A stretch of 64,000 bases of DNA from Hemibagrus wyckioides (taxonomy: Eukaryota > Chordata > Actinopteri > Siluriformes > Bagridae): assembly GCF_019097595.1 (NCBI RefSeq), contig NC_080715.1, positions 22,050,573-22,114,572 on the forward strand. Reading direction: 5' to 3'. The translations under genes were made by a program, and so were the position numbers. Positions 11,199 to 45,410 of this stretch are shown here, piece by piece; positions within the stretch are counted from its first letter, which is position 1; the number at the start of each line of letters is the position of its first letter. The notes below the pieces were generated by a model that worked only from the letters and a program-made list of their open reading frames with translations, searched no databases and was not told the origin of the DNA.

Positions 11199-14100
11199 GC
11201 TGAAGCTGGATGTGAACTCAGTCCAGATGTGAGAACACGGAGGAGTCGGCTTTTACTAAAGCACAATAGAAGGAGAAACTTGTAAGAAGCCAGTCCAGTG
11301 TGCTCAATTAGTGATGGGAATTCCAAGGCTGTTCTCACTGAATCAGATCATTCGGCTCAGAGTCGACTCCTTGGGCTCGTTGTCTTTTTTTTTTTTTTTT
11401 GGTTTGCGATTATTCTTTTCTCTTTGGCTTAAATTGATTCATAATATCTTGCCCTATTTTAACAAAATAGCATCTTTTTTATTTTATAAGATATATTTAA
11501 ATAATTATAAAAACAACAAAGCACTAAAATGTGCATTGTCAAATACAGTCAGCATCAAAGAATTCATGTTATAGATTCTGTGCACAAGATTCCTCTTTCT
11601 ATTTCTAGATACTGATCTCCTCTTCTACATACAACCCAACAAGCAGGAATGCTTCTTATCCTCCCTTTCACACTGTCTCATACACAGAGCCGGGAGTCAC
11701 ACGTGTAAATGGCTAAGATATTGAACAGAGGTTTCCATGGAAACGTTTTGATTACCTTTCATACCAATGAACAGAACTCATGTAGGCGAGTCGGCTCTCA
11801 ACGTGCCGAGTCAAAGAGCCGACTCTTTGGAAAACGACACCTATAGATTATCCATTCAACACAGTCTTTAGAAACTACAACAGAGCAGCTTGTGCGCTGG
11901 TAAAGTTCAAACTAGTAAAGTACAAGAGAGGAATATACACATCATAGGGCAACATGCACACACACACACAGACACACACACTCATTCCTTTTGACTTTTT
12001 GGAGTTGCCATGTTTAGGAGGTAGGAAGAAACCTTAGTACCAGTAAGAAGGCCCACATGGGCATGGGGAAAACATGCTAAACTCAACACAGACAGTAATC
12101 CATTAGAATAAATAAATTGCACAATTTGCAACAGTGACTTCATGATATCCAAACAAAAGTACAGCACTTCTCCATGTCCATTTCTCCATGTCTGCTTAAG
12201 AGGGTCTCATGATGATAGAAAAGATGAACACCCACCCCTTTCTGAAAAGATGAACTGCTGCACAGCTTGATATTTTTTTTTATGTACTCTACATCATAAA
12301 TGACAGTGTGAACATCTTCATGAGCTTGGACATTTTTGAGCACACATCTGCTTTGAGTGCATGTCTTTTCTATTTCAGTACTTCCACTTTTCACACATTA
12401 CAGCATGTTTTATGCAACAGCCCTGTCAATTGCATGTCACCTGCTTGGAAAATCATGCACATGAGACTAGCATTTAAATGAAAGATTTCCCATGCTACCC
12501 TCAAAATTATACCACAAAGTAATGAATTTGAGCACACATGCCATATAATTCACACACACTGGGTGAGCTTATTGAAAATTGATTTTGTCCCCCTATGTAA
12601 TTATGAATGTTTGTGGGGATTTTTTTATTGAGTGGTCTTACAATGGACTTACCCAATACAGTATTATAATTGGACCATTTTGCTGGAACAATTGTAGTAA
12701 AGTGGGTTTTCATTTTCATTCATTTGTATAGCTTATATACATTGGAACAAAATGTTTTTTTTCCTCTAGAAATAGGCTGCAACCCATAATAGTACACAAG
12801 ACTACATCAAGAGCAGATAGTGGAACACAGGACAATAAATACACAGGACAACAACTATACAGAATAAAGAACACATAGAAAAACAAAACAGCATTGTCGC
12901 TACATAGTGCCTGACAATATCACTAAACTGCCACTTGATAAATATGCATTATTTTGAAGTCTGTAATTTAATTTCTAAAAAAAAAAATACAAACTTTAGA
13001 CTTCTGGTACTCAGACGAAGTCCAAGGATTCACAGTACCATTTCCATGTTTTGACTGTTTCCATGGAAGGCCAATATATTACTACTAACATTTAAGTGAT
13101 AATTTTTTTACTGAAATATAGCTCACTTAATTTACATAATTCAAATGTATACTTCAGTGCCATTTAACCGGATTGAGTTACATTAACACAATTTGTTTTC
13201 GTCCTTTCAACATGAAATAAGCTCATATTAGCAGTTATTTTGTGCCTCCATTCAGTTGTTGGTGTGATTAAGTTTTTATTTGTATAAATAAAACTGAGCT
13301 CCTATCTCTGTAAAAATGTTACAGCAATTTTAGGTGGCTTATATGAGTGTATATAAGGGTGAACTGGGAACCAAACTTTTCAGAGATTCTGGCCTTTCTA
13401 TACATTTAATTCAACCAAGATTCGAGCAGTGGGTGTCCTAAGCAGCTTTTAGTCAGATCATTTCCTTGGTTGGATTCTTCATCATGTGGTAAGTGCTTCT
13501 GTGCTTCCTCCCGTGTGATTTGGTGCAATTGATTCAACTCATTGCCCTGTGTTCTCCTTTGCTTCAGGTAGTCCCCAAGGCATGAGCTAAATTACAGTCT
13601 CCCAAGGAACCTGCAATGTCACTGATCCCTTTAATGCAGCCACAATGCCTGATTTGCCCATAGCTGCTGAAAACTGAATCTGAAATGAAGCAATCAAAAT
13701 GTGATTGAAGTGTAGACTTTCAGCTTTAATTGAATGGGTTTAAAAAAATTTGCATCAGCATTTACAAATTACAGTTTTTACATAGTCCCTCCATTTTCAC
13801 AGGCACAGAGGTAATTTTGGAAATAATTTTAAACAGAATAATTCTTTTTAATATTTGGATGCAATCCTTTTGCTGAAGTGTGTGTGTGTGTCAGTGTGAG
13901 TGTGTGTGCATGTAATTACAAGTGTGAAGGAAATGAAAATCATTATGGTAATCAAATTTCAATGGGTTGTTAGATATATTTGCTTAGTATTTTAAAGAAA
14001 ATTTAGTGAATAAAATGCCACATTAATTTTTTGGGGTAATCAGTACAGTGGAAAAAGTAAGCTTATATATGGAATTAAGTATATAAAACAATATAAAAGT

Positions 14101-15230
14101 TAGCTTTATGATATAGTGCAAAATATAGCCTTGTTATATACCATATATGAGCATACAAATGGAATACATAATTGAACAGATGGTTTGGTAAATACAGATT
14201 CCTGTAGGAACAGAAAGAATTGTGTTCCCTAAATCAACCATCCTACCCTACAAATACAAAAAAAAGAAAAAAATGTTCCCATCCTACAATTTAAAAAATG
14301 TTACTGGATTGAATATTTTGTGGAAAAATTCCTAGAAATGTTCTAATCTCATAAATTTAAAAATGTGTCCTTTATATCAAATCAGAATATTAAATCAAGA
14401 GTGGAGACTGTGAGCCAGTCCTTCTCATCCAACATCAGTGCCTGACTTCACAAATGTGCTTCTAGAGGAATGATCACAAATTCCCATAAACACACTCCTA
14501 AACCTTGTGGAAAGCCTTCCCAGAAGAGCTGAAGCTGTTATAGCTGCAAAGGGCGGGCCAACTCCATATTAAATTCATGTGCATGTAAAGGCAGATGTCC
14601 CAGTTTTGGCCTGGCTTGCAGTCTCTGCTCTAATTCATCCCAAAGGTGTTCTATCGGGTTGAGGCCAGGAGTTCCTTTCACTGGAACTAAGGGGCCAAGC
14701 CCAACCCCTGAAAAACAACACCTGAATTGAATGATTTGGAGGGGTGTCCCAAAACTTTTGGCAATATAGTGTATGTCCAGAGGCTATTTAGTTAGCTACT
14801 TAAAATGCGCTTTAGCTTTCGGGTTTTGTAATGCTGAAAACTATTCCAGATCATTCTGACTGTAACTCTGTGATCTGCATTCAAATGTGTTAGAACTGTA
14901 TGATTATTTAATACTCACCATTTAATAATCACACAAATCACCATGTGAAAAATTAAATGCATATGCTTTTCTTTACTCTATGTTTCATTTCCCTACTAGC
15001 ATAACTGCTGGTATACGGAAAAGTATGTGAAATGGAAAATTACTGTATGAAGTAGCCTATGTGTGAATAGAATACTGCTGTGCTGTCTAACACTGCATGA
15101 ATGAAGCTCTGTTCTCATGGTCAAGAAATCTGTACTCGATTGCTTTCTCCTACCAGCATGCGCACTCACTTGTGTAAAGAATTCGCTTCTTAGCTTTAGT
15201 TTTAAACTCCAAGAAATGGGATACACGTCG
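11199..15230. other. Intergenic DNA between tmtops and uxs1 (divergent genes)
   Basis: The opsin (minus) and uxs1 (plus) point away from each other, so this stretch holds both promoter sides. Segment 11305-11850 carries two separated blocks rich in GAGTCGACTC / AGAGCCGACTCTTTGG that look like the ends of an old hAT-type element beginning TAGTGATGGGAA; this is tentative. A folded-back Tc1 relic lies at 14396-14772. The rest is AT-rich with small (TG) tracts and no gene I can support. Confidence 0.5.
14396..14772. mobile_element. Folded-back Tc1-like relic (TATTGCCAAAAGTTTTGGGA family), copy A
   Basis: The left half reads the 3' portion of a Tc1-like transposase on the plus strand (CCTTGTGGAAAGCCTTCCCA, AGCTGTTATAGCTGCAAAGG). 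After the junction near 14600 the sequence switches to the inverted 5' end of the same element, ending CCAAAACTTTTGGCAATATA. The same junction text (CAGTCTCTGCTCTAATTCAT) recurs in the copies at 22626 and 52338. Confidence 0.8.
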
Positions 15231-16010
15231 TATACAAGTGTTTATTAATTCGCTATAAAGAGTTCGCAATTTATGCACAGTCTTTCGACCAGCGTGGCTA
15301 AACATTGACGCTACCGCGGCAGGATGATGAGTCGATAGCAGAGGTCATCGCTCGGGTTGTGTACGGCCGCATCAGGAACCATAAGAGCAAGAACGGTGTG
15401 TGGTTGCACTCTTATTTCGGTTATTAATAGCTGGTGATATTGAAGAAGTAGGTCGCGGCAGCAGATCGTTTCTCGGAACCAAAGTCTATCTCAAAAAAAG
15501 TGGAAGGAGCAGCTTGTAGCAGCTAAGTGAAATGTCTTCTCTGAAGTCATGCGTATAGGCTAACAAGCTGTCGACCCGAGTGGCTAGCAAAGCTATCAGG
15601 AAGTTCTTGTGTACTGAGAAGGGTGCATGCGGGATTTATTTTGTTGTACCAGGAAATGAAACGAAAGTACAAATGACCGTGAGTGCTTAAACTATTTATT
15701 TCCTTGATAGATCTCTATCAGACACTATTTTAGCCTGTTAATGATCAGCTAGCCAGCCAGCCAGCTAGCTAGCAGCGCAGAACCCCGACCTGTCCATACA
15801 TGTACATGCTCTCGGGCTCCTGTAGTCGCCAGCATTATAAAGCGAGTTCTGCTTGCTGTTTTTTTATTTAAAGAGACAGTAATAGAAGCGAGTGAATGAA
15901 AGGGATTAAAGTAAGAGCCGTACTGGAGCGTTTTTCACTCAGGACGGAATAATGCAGTGGCTGTGAGGAGGCTCCACTTCTGGCCTCAGGTCTGCATGTG
16001 CTGGATGTAG
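15230..16010 (+). promoter_or_regulatory. Putative uxs1 promoter and 5' UTR
   Basis: Compared with its surroundings this stretch has clearly more CpG and GC (for example ACGCTACCGCGGCAGG, TACGGCCGCATC and GGTCGCGGCAGCAG) directly upstream of the uxs1 start codon. This is where the transcription start and 5' UTR are expected. An in-frame TAG at 16008-16010 immediately precedes the chosen ATG. No exact start site can be placed. Confidence 0.45.
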
Positions 16011-38233
<22,223 letters not shown>

Positions 38234-38805
38234 AGAACAGGCTTTCTCTCAGGGATGCTGGGACAGGCCTCATGTGGCCTCTAGCAGCCATTTGACACTG
38301 AGGTATTTTTCCCACCATGAACCAAGTGATTTGGGATTCATTTTTCCTCTTTTTTTTTTTGGAAAAGTGGGCTCTAGTGAGAACTGCCTCTTCTGTGCTT
38401 GCTTTTCAAACGTGTGCCTCAGAAAAAGAGAGAGAGAGAAACCAGACGCTAAGTACCACGTCTTGCACTTTGGATTTTGCCTATTATTTAAGAAAATGTT
38501 GAAAAACTCCTCTTTGTGCATTCATGCCATGCTGTTTTGTTTGATGTGATCTTTTTTTAAACTAATGTCTTTGTTTCAGTGTTGAGATTTATTATGGAGC
38601 GTAGCGAGATCCACTTTATTTATCTTGAATGTGCTGCAGTGGGACGTTCGGCGCTATTCTGAAGAAAAGAGAAAACTATGTGAAACGTATTTCTGCTTTT
38701 TTTTAAAATGTCATTTTGAGCCAAGTCTACTGTTGCCATTGTCACATTTCTTCAAAGAGAACACTCATGCTTTTTCTGATTTCAGGTGAAAAAAAAAGCT
38801 ATTTT

Positions 38806-38811
38806 AATAAA
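38806..38811 (+). terminator. uxs1 poly(A) signal
   Basis: Canonical AATAAA, 573 bp after the uxs1 stop codon and followed by T-rich sequence. Confidence 0.7.
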
Positions 38812-39314
38812 ATATTTACACTGTTCGTTATACTGCTTTTTAACTCTCACCTTCTTTGGTAACACATGAAAGGAAAGAAATTCTGCACTATGATTGAGGG
38901 ATCATAAGCCTGATATCCAGTTTTATTTGTTCTTGGGGTTTTTTTTTTTTTTTTTATTGCTGTACATAATATCACCTGACTACTGACTAAGTGAACAGAA
39001 ATGCATGCACACAAAACATAAAAGCATTACACTGCAAAGTAAATGCAGTTTTGTGGACTTTAAACTCAGGCGTCTGAGCAGGAGCTGGTTTTATTTACTT
39101 ATTTTTCGAAAAATGTCTTATCTACTAATTGCTTTGAATCCTTGCTTGTTTTTGTTCAATGAGAGAGAGATGTGTTCCCTGAAGATGAAGCTGTTAGTAT
39201 TGATTATATTGCTGTTACAGTTGCTACTGATTACTGCTCTGGACTCAGTGTGAAGATCTTTGCAGCTATTTGTGTCCTTTGAGAAACCTTGTCGTTTAAA
39301 TCTGTAAGGATTTG

Positions 39315-39320
39315 TTTATT
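39315..39320 (-). terminator. Candidate ecrg4 poly(A) signal
   Basis: TTTATT on the plus strand, which is AATAAA on the minus strand, about 170 bp downstream of the ecrg4 stop codon. Confidence 0.45.
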
Positions 39321-39487
39321 ATGTAGTTCAGTTTAATTCAATTTGATTTTTATAGTGCCTTTAGCAATGGACACGGTCTCAAAGCAGCTTTACAGGAATG
39401 GCTTTGTGAGAAAGGGGCTCTGCTCGTCCACAGAACTGCATTCACTTAATTGACTTTGGTGAGGTCATTCCTGAGGAGAAAAGAGAG

Positions 39488-42400
39488 CTAATAGTAGTCA
39501 TAGTTGACATTTGCTCCGTGTCTGTAAGAGGTGGAGTAACGAGGACCCATGGGAGCGTTTTCATCATAGTGATGCTGCCGTCCTTGATCTGTGGAGCGCG
39601 CTTGATCCTTCCAGTAAGCCAGGTCGGTCTCGAGTCTCTGAAATGAAAATAAAACGTCACCTCAGACGTTGTATATTTCTCAAGGAACTTCAGCTGCGCT
39701 CTGACATTTATATGAATGTCATTGAGTTTAAAAAGGTGCTGTGACAGATGCAGGTGTGAAGTCACCTATCCTGACAGGTAGCTGAAAGGAGGAAAAAAAG
39801 TTCAAATCCAATTACTTATACCACTTTAGACGTAGGAGGTGTGTTGTAAATGCACTCATCAGTCTTACATCCAAACATCAATAACCTCAAAATACACGTG
39901 GTTCATGACACCTTGTTTGTGCAAAAGAAAAAGAAATTAATTAATTAATAATCAGATGTATAGCTGAAAATATTTCCAGTTATTATTCTTGATCATGAAC
40001 TTCAGAAGCTAGTCAAACATACACGTATTTTATTGTAGTTTGTCAGTATGTTGCCGTAGTAATAAGGTTTATCAGTGAATGGAGCAAATAGCATTCTACT
40101 TTGACAACAAATTTTTTGTCTTGCTGCTGAAATGAAACATTCTGGAGGGAGATTTGGCATTTGTGTATAAAATTCAGCAGTGTTCATCTGCATCATCCTA
40201 TGAGAAGAAGGACTGTGTGCTCGCTGTCACCTCCACTGTACTGTCTTCACTCCTATTGGTCCCTCCATATGTGCATAAAGTTCACCATATCTCATCACTG
40301 GACATGTCCACATCGAATCACCAAACACTCACTCATGTTACTGGAAGTGGCCAGCTCTCGAAGATGAATGGCCTGCTGTTGCTTTGTCACTGTGACTCGT
40401 TGTATGTGTGAATGTAGCAATATTGTTAGTAAGCCCTTTAACTCACCGCCTCATCATACCCCAGGTACATGAACTGCTGGATCCATTGCTGCACATCAGG
40501 ACGGCTACGATCCCACAGGTTCCGCTTAGGCCTTCTGAGAGAAGCCAGGAACTGCTTAGCCTTAGAGGGAGGAACCACCACAGCCTCTGCTGCCTTCACC
40601 TCACCGTCCACTAAAGACAAACAGAGAGTAGAGTGTTCAGGAGGACAAGTGTGGAAATGAATTAATGGTCAGATTACAGCCATGAAAAGGAACAGACCTA
40701 TCTAAATGACATAAGTATAAAGGAAAAGGCTTGAAAAATCATCAGATCAGATGTTTGATTTTTACACACCTTCTCTCTTCTTCAGAAGTTTGTGCAGGGT
40801 GCTCTCGCTGGATACATCTGGAAACATTCATGAATGAAATCAAATCAGTTTTAGAAGGAAACCACATGTGAGAAGTAACCCCAAGTTGGGAGAAGGTTAC
40901 TTTACAGTCTCAGCTGAATTATTCCACTATTCATGAGCACTGATTTCCAAAAAATGCACACGCTGCACATTCCTCAGCACTGAACACACAGTAACTGGCA
41001 TATGGAGGTATTTAGCAGGGATTGTTCACAGGTGGCCCCCGAAAAAAAACCCAAATTGTCTCTCATTATTTTTATACTGGCAAAGCTAATTTTCTAAAAT
41101 ACACAGAAGTGTTAGAAACGTAAAAAGACTCTACTTTCCCTTTGATTTTTTCTCGTATTATTAATGAATCTCACCAGCAGCAGCTCATGATTATAGATTT
41201 TAGTAAAGCAGGACAACATTGATAATGACATAACCTTAAAACAAAATAAAGTTAAAAGGATCTCATGACCATTAGCTACTAATAAGTGAATTTTAAAGAT
41301 TAATAACCCATTAATTAGGCCTCTAGCATACAGACCAGCAGGTCAGTGAATTACCTTTATTCAACTGTAGCTAGCTGAAGATAACATCATTAACCAGAGC
41401 TGATGGATTTCAGCAAAATTTTCAGCTTACTACATCTCAAAACACACACACACACACACACAAAAGAGCTGAAGTGAGCCCAGAAAACTGGCCCATTGGT
41501 AAAAGGAGACATTTTTCTTCTTTTTCACAGCCTTTGTATGGAAAGTAAGTATTTCACATGTTTCTAATGGACAGACCTTATCCACTCCTTAATCACTTCT
41601 TCCCTTTCAGAATCTTTGCAGTACAGCTTGAAACAGAAATAATTCTGTGAATTTGGCCTCATTGCCTGCACTTACATGTTGCATTTATTGTAGAAATGTG
41701 GTCAATATGATTCTGATGATTTGCTAGAAAACAAGATCCTAGCATCAGTATAAACAAAAACAAGACACTGAGAGGGAGATGGAGAGGGGGAGAGGGAGGG
41801 AGTGAGTGAGTGAGTGAGTGGGAGAGAGAGAAAAAGAGAGATGGATTGAGTGAGTGAGTGAGAGAGAGAGAGAGAGAGAGAGATGGAACCTGTTCAGTCA
41901 CATGTTCAAGGTTCAAAGTCAAAAATGCAAATTCATTAGGGTTCTGTGTAATAAATAATGACTTCTTTTCTGTTTTTTTATGTTGCAGTATCAGTAGATA
42001 GAAGTGAGAAAGGCACACAAGCAGATCATTATTTCTCCACATGCAATACAGATTCTATGAATAAGCAAATTGAAGTTACCCATAAGCCTACATGTGGCCA
42101 TCCCATATGCCTGGTAGATTCATGATTGGCTTTTCTGTGTTAGATTGAAATATCACTTGCCTGGAACATGATCACGTCTCATTTCAGCTTCACCCTAATC
42201 TATAAACAAACACATGTTCTGTTCACCTCTCTGGCAAACAACACACCTCAGATTCAGCGCTTTCCTGCTGGCTGTTAGGATTCACAGCAGCCTAGAATAA
42301 CAACCATCAGCATGCTCTCTCTCTGTCTCTCTCTCTCTCTCTCTCTCAGCACATTACTGAGACACTACTGTTCTTATTCACCACTCTATCACTCAAATAT

Positions 42401-44871
42401 TTACACAATTACATACTTCCATGCTATGTTCCTTCTATGTTTCATAGTCATGTTAAAATCTGTGAGATTTGCAATGTCCTTGTCCTTGTGCTTCATTGTG
42501 CAATATCTCCCACTGTGTCTCTCTTATTTTTACTATTTTAGAGTACAGTAATAATTTTATCCCCAATTTTAACCCCATTCCAATACTCCAATACACTTAG
42601 ATATTATTATACATTAACTACATGTTTCAAAATGTCTTTGTTTCATCCAGTGATGAGTGAACATTACAGGAACATCAGTCTTTCTGGTCTGTTTATATTT
42701 TCACTTCAGTAGAAATTTCTGTAGAGTTTAATTCTACACTGAGCATATACAGAGAGAATCATGTGACTTACCATTTAGCGATACTAAGAGGTATCTACCA
42801 GTGGATATTGTTGCAAAGCAGCTTTAGAAATAAATTAAATTCAGATAAAATTGAGCAAGCTGAAGGTGGCTGAAAGGTGGCAAGAAAAAAACTTCCTGAG
42901 AAGAAACCTTTAGAGGAACCAAAGTCATTTGGATGACACAGGATAGTGTGATTATAAATCATTCCTTTCTATCACTGTTTAATATATTTTATTTATCCAT
43001 TTAAAATGTGCAATTGTGAAACCAGGAGCTTTTGAGAAACCTATTCATCATTACAGGTATAGTATGAAGTCTTTTCTGTTGAAGTAATCAACTGTTCACT
43101 GAAGGAGATTTGAATGCAAAACTGATCATGGCAATTGCAGTCCAAAGCTATCTCCATGGTTTCTACCAAGTACTACCATCCACAGCAATCCCCTACAATT
43201 ATGTCTAAGAGCACTGAGGCAAAGCATCGTACTGACTGTTAACATTGAAGTATTACATGGAATATACAATAAACACTGTGCTCTATTGTTCACACAGCCA
43301 CCCAGGTGAATAGAAATATTTGCCTCCATGACTTTCAATAAGGAAGTTAGCTACATGACTGACTGCCAACTCTTTCTACAAGACATACAGCTGACTTCAG
43401 TTGGGATTGGAAAAAACCCAGAGTGTATTAGTGATTCAGCACAGAGCCCAGAAGAATAACCTGGAGGTTAACACACCTCCAGGCACCAAAGCAGTGAGAT
43501 ATGGAAGAACAATTAAACCTTAATATCCTGTTACATGCAGAGACACTGATTCATTTACATTATTATAATTATGGTGGAGTTGACAGCAGGCTGATAAAGA
43601 TACAGATATGTCTATAAGCACTTAGCAAGCCATCAGCTGCAGCGGTTGACAAGGACTGTAACCTTCAGTAATAAGCTTCAGTGCGCTTTAATGGACAAAC
43701 TCATAGATGCCCACAAAGCTTTTCTTCAATTTCTTCAGCTTTTCTTCAAGACCTTGAATGATTGTAGTAAGTTCTAAATGGAAAAATATTAGGAATACAA
43801 ATAATAAAGTTTATTCTGGTGTAAAAATTGTGGAATTTCTTTAATAAGTAATCAGAACAGCTGAATGTAGGCAAAAGTAGGCTACATTAAGAAATTTTGA
43901 TGCACACAACTTCATATTTCCATGCTAAATTTTGAAAATGCTAACCTTTATGACTGTCTGTGATGTGGTAAGTTAACTGTTTGTATGCCACAGCATTTTA
44001 AACTGATATTTGTTGTTCATTTTCTTACTTCTACAGGTATTATTGGAGTTTGCATCTGCCTGCAAATATATGTTTGATACATGTAAATGTTTTTAAGCTT
44101 AACATTTTGGGTAAATTCCTAAAAGATTTTGTTGCCTAAGCAAAATAATCCAAACCAAACCAAACCAACAAAACAATCCAAACCAACCAACCAAACAAAC
44201 AAACAATCCAAACCAAACAAAGAAACAAAACAATCCAAACCGAACAAAACAAACAAACAAACAATCCAAACAAACAAACAATCCAAACCGAACCAACCAA
44301 CCAACCAAACAAAACCAACAAAACAAAACAAAATAAAAAAAAACAATCCAAACAAAAAAACAATCCAAACCAAACAAAACAAAACAAAAAACAAAACAAA
44401 CCAACAGTAAAAACCGATGAAATGGCAATTTGTTAAGGCTACCAAAAATTCAGAATGTAAAATGAATTACAGATGATTTTTACAGATGAACACGAGAACT
44501 GCAAGAACTCATTGCTTATTTGTCACTGAGAGTTCACAATCCAAACCGATTCTCTGTGGAACTCGTGTAGAAAACTCGAGTCAGTAAAGAACCCTCCAGA
44601 AAGCCTCTTTGCTAATGGTGTTAGTTTGAACCAAATGTGCATATGATTGCATTTCAATGTGCATGCAAAACTACAGTCAGTTACAAAGAGGAAATGTCTT
44701 AGTTTGTCTCAGAATAAAGATAAATGCATTTTGTAATGTTTCTTATAGCCAACGGCCAGAGAGGAAAGTTTTAACAGATGTCTGTGAAAGGAAGGATTTA
44801 CCTGAAAGAGCCAGTAGAGTTATTACTGCCAGGAAAGTAAAAAGCCGTAGGTAAAATTTCGGGTACATCAT
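39488..44871 (-). CDS. ecrg4: ECRG4 / augurin secreted precursor
   Basis: A small secreted neuropeptide-like precursor linked in vertebrates to growth restraint and CNS injury signalling. Four coding exons with clean GT..AG borders: 44871-44802 (phase 1), 40817-40770 (48 nt), 40610-40447 and 39637-39488, together 143 residues (human 148). Residues 1-23 form a signal peptide ([11 protein letters not shown] then a hydrophobic core ending TLLALS). A basic KKRE follows at 36-39. The furin/thrombin-type site RPKR (66-69) precedes the conserved block [12 protein letters not shown], with [11 protein letters not shown] (84-94) after it. The tail has [10 protein letters not shown] and ends in NYDYY, as in other ECRG4 proteins. 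Two adjacent ATGs open the frame and the first is listed. It converges with uxs1, as in human. Intron 1 holds an AC-rich simple repeat and microsatellites. Confidence 0.95.
41775..41882. repeat. GA-rich compound microsatellite
   Basis: Mixed (GA)n, (GAGT)n and GGGA units. The apparent open frame on the minus strand is a repeat artefact. Confidence 0.9.
42775..42960. repeat. Dispersed repeat scrap (GCAAAGCAGCTTTAGAAA)
   Basis: It shares the CAAAGCAGCTTTACAG-type core with 39325-39402 and about 54835-54870, followed by GAAACCTTTAGAGGAACCAA. Recurrence within the window supports a repeat; the class is unknown. Confidence 0.5.
44145..44402. repeat. CCAAA/CAAA simple-sequence array
   Basis: About 260 bp of irregular AACAATCCAAACCAAAC units, made almost only of A and C with scattered T on the plus strand. 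It produces long artefactual open frames on both strands. Confidence 0.9.
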
Positions 44872-45410
44872 GATGGAGTCCTTTCTTTGTCTGCACTCGT
44901 TTACTGCTGAGGGTCCGGATGCAATGGAGAAAACGGAGAGGGGGAACGACTATGCAAACACTCCCAGTGGAAACTTGCTCAGCTGCCTGAGGGTGGGAAA
45001 TACTGCAAAACCAAAAAGAAAAAAGTGTGTGTGTGTGTGATTATCTGATACTTGATACTGCTCCTTTGATACTGTATGTCTATATAACAAAGAAACAGGT
45101 AGAGAAATAAAGTCATTGCTATTCTCAAGCAGTCAAAAAACAAATCTCCATCTGTTCCACTGTGAACATCTGGAAGAGAGGCAAATCCATGAATGCTATA
45201 AGCTTATTTAATATTTCTCTAAGCACTATATTCAATTCGTGAGTTCCTTTTCTCAGCAAATTTCCTGAGACAGTGAAAGAAAGAGCTCAAAATGAAAGAC
45301 CACCTTCAAACATGAGCGTGACTCGAGCATTCGTTCAGCTTTAGTAACTTCCTGGTCAAGGTCAGTGTAGTTTTAATTAGGCTAGTGGTTTGTCAAAAAA
45401 CAGTCCTGTG

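Larger units (their letters stand above)
38234..39487. other. Convergent 3' ends of uxs1 and ecrg4
   Basis: This holds the uxs1 3' UTR on the plus strand (to about 38830) and the ecrg4 3' UTR on the minus strand (from 39487 leftwards). A poly(T) run lies at about 38938-38955. A dispersed repeat scrap (CTCAAAGCAGCTTTACAGGA) sits at about 39325-39402, inside the presumed ecrg4 3' UTR. Confidence 0.7.
40818..44801 (-). other. ecrg4 intron 1
   Basis: A 4-kb intron with a (CA)n at about 41441-41462, a GA-rich tract at about 41775-41882, a (TC)n at 42316-42349, a dispersed repeat scrap at 42775-42960 and the CCAAA-type repeat at 44145-44402. No coding segment was recognised beyond the flanking exons. 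Confidence 0.6.

Noticed and set aside
11305..11850. Possible complete hAT element bounded by TAGTGATGGGAA
   Set aside because: The right end lacks a clear inverted copy of the left end and no 8-bp duplication could be confirmed, so it was kept only as a tentative remark.
41659..42042. Open frame of 127 codons on the minus strand
   Set aside because: It is made mostly of Ser/Leu codons from a GA/CT-rich microsatellite inside ecrg4 intron 1. No family resemblance and no start context.
44099..44445. Overlapping open frames of about 110 codons, Phe/Leu/Trp-rich on the minus strand and Asn/Lys/Gln-rich on the plus strand
   Set aside because: Both are translations of the CCAAA-type simple repeat.
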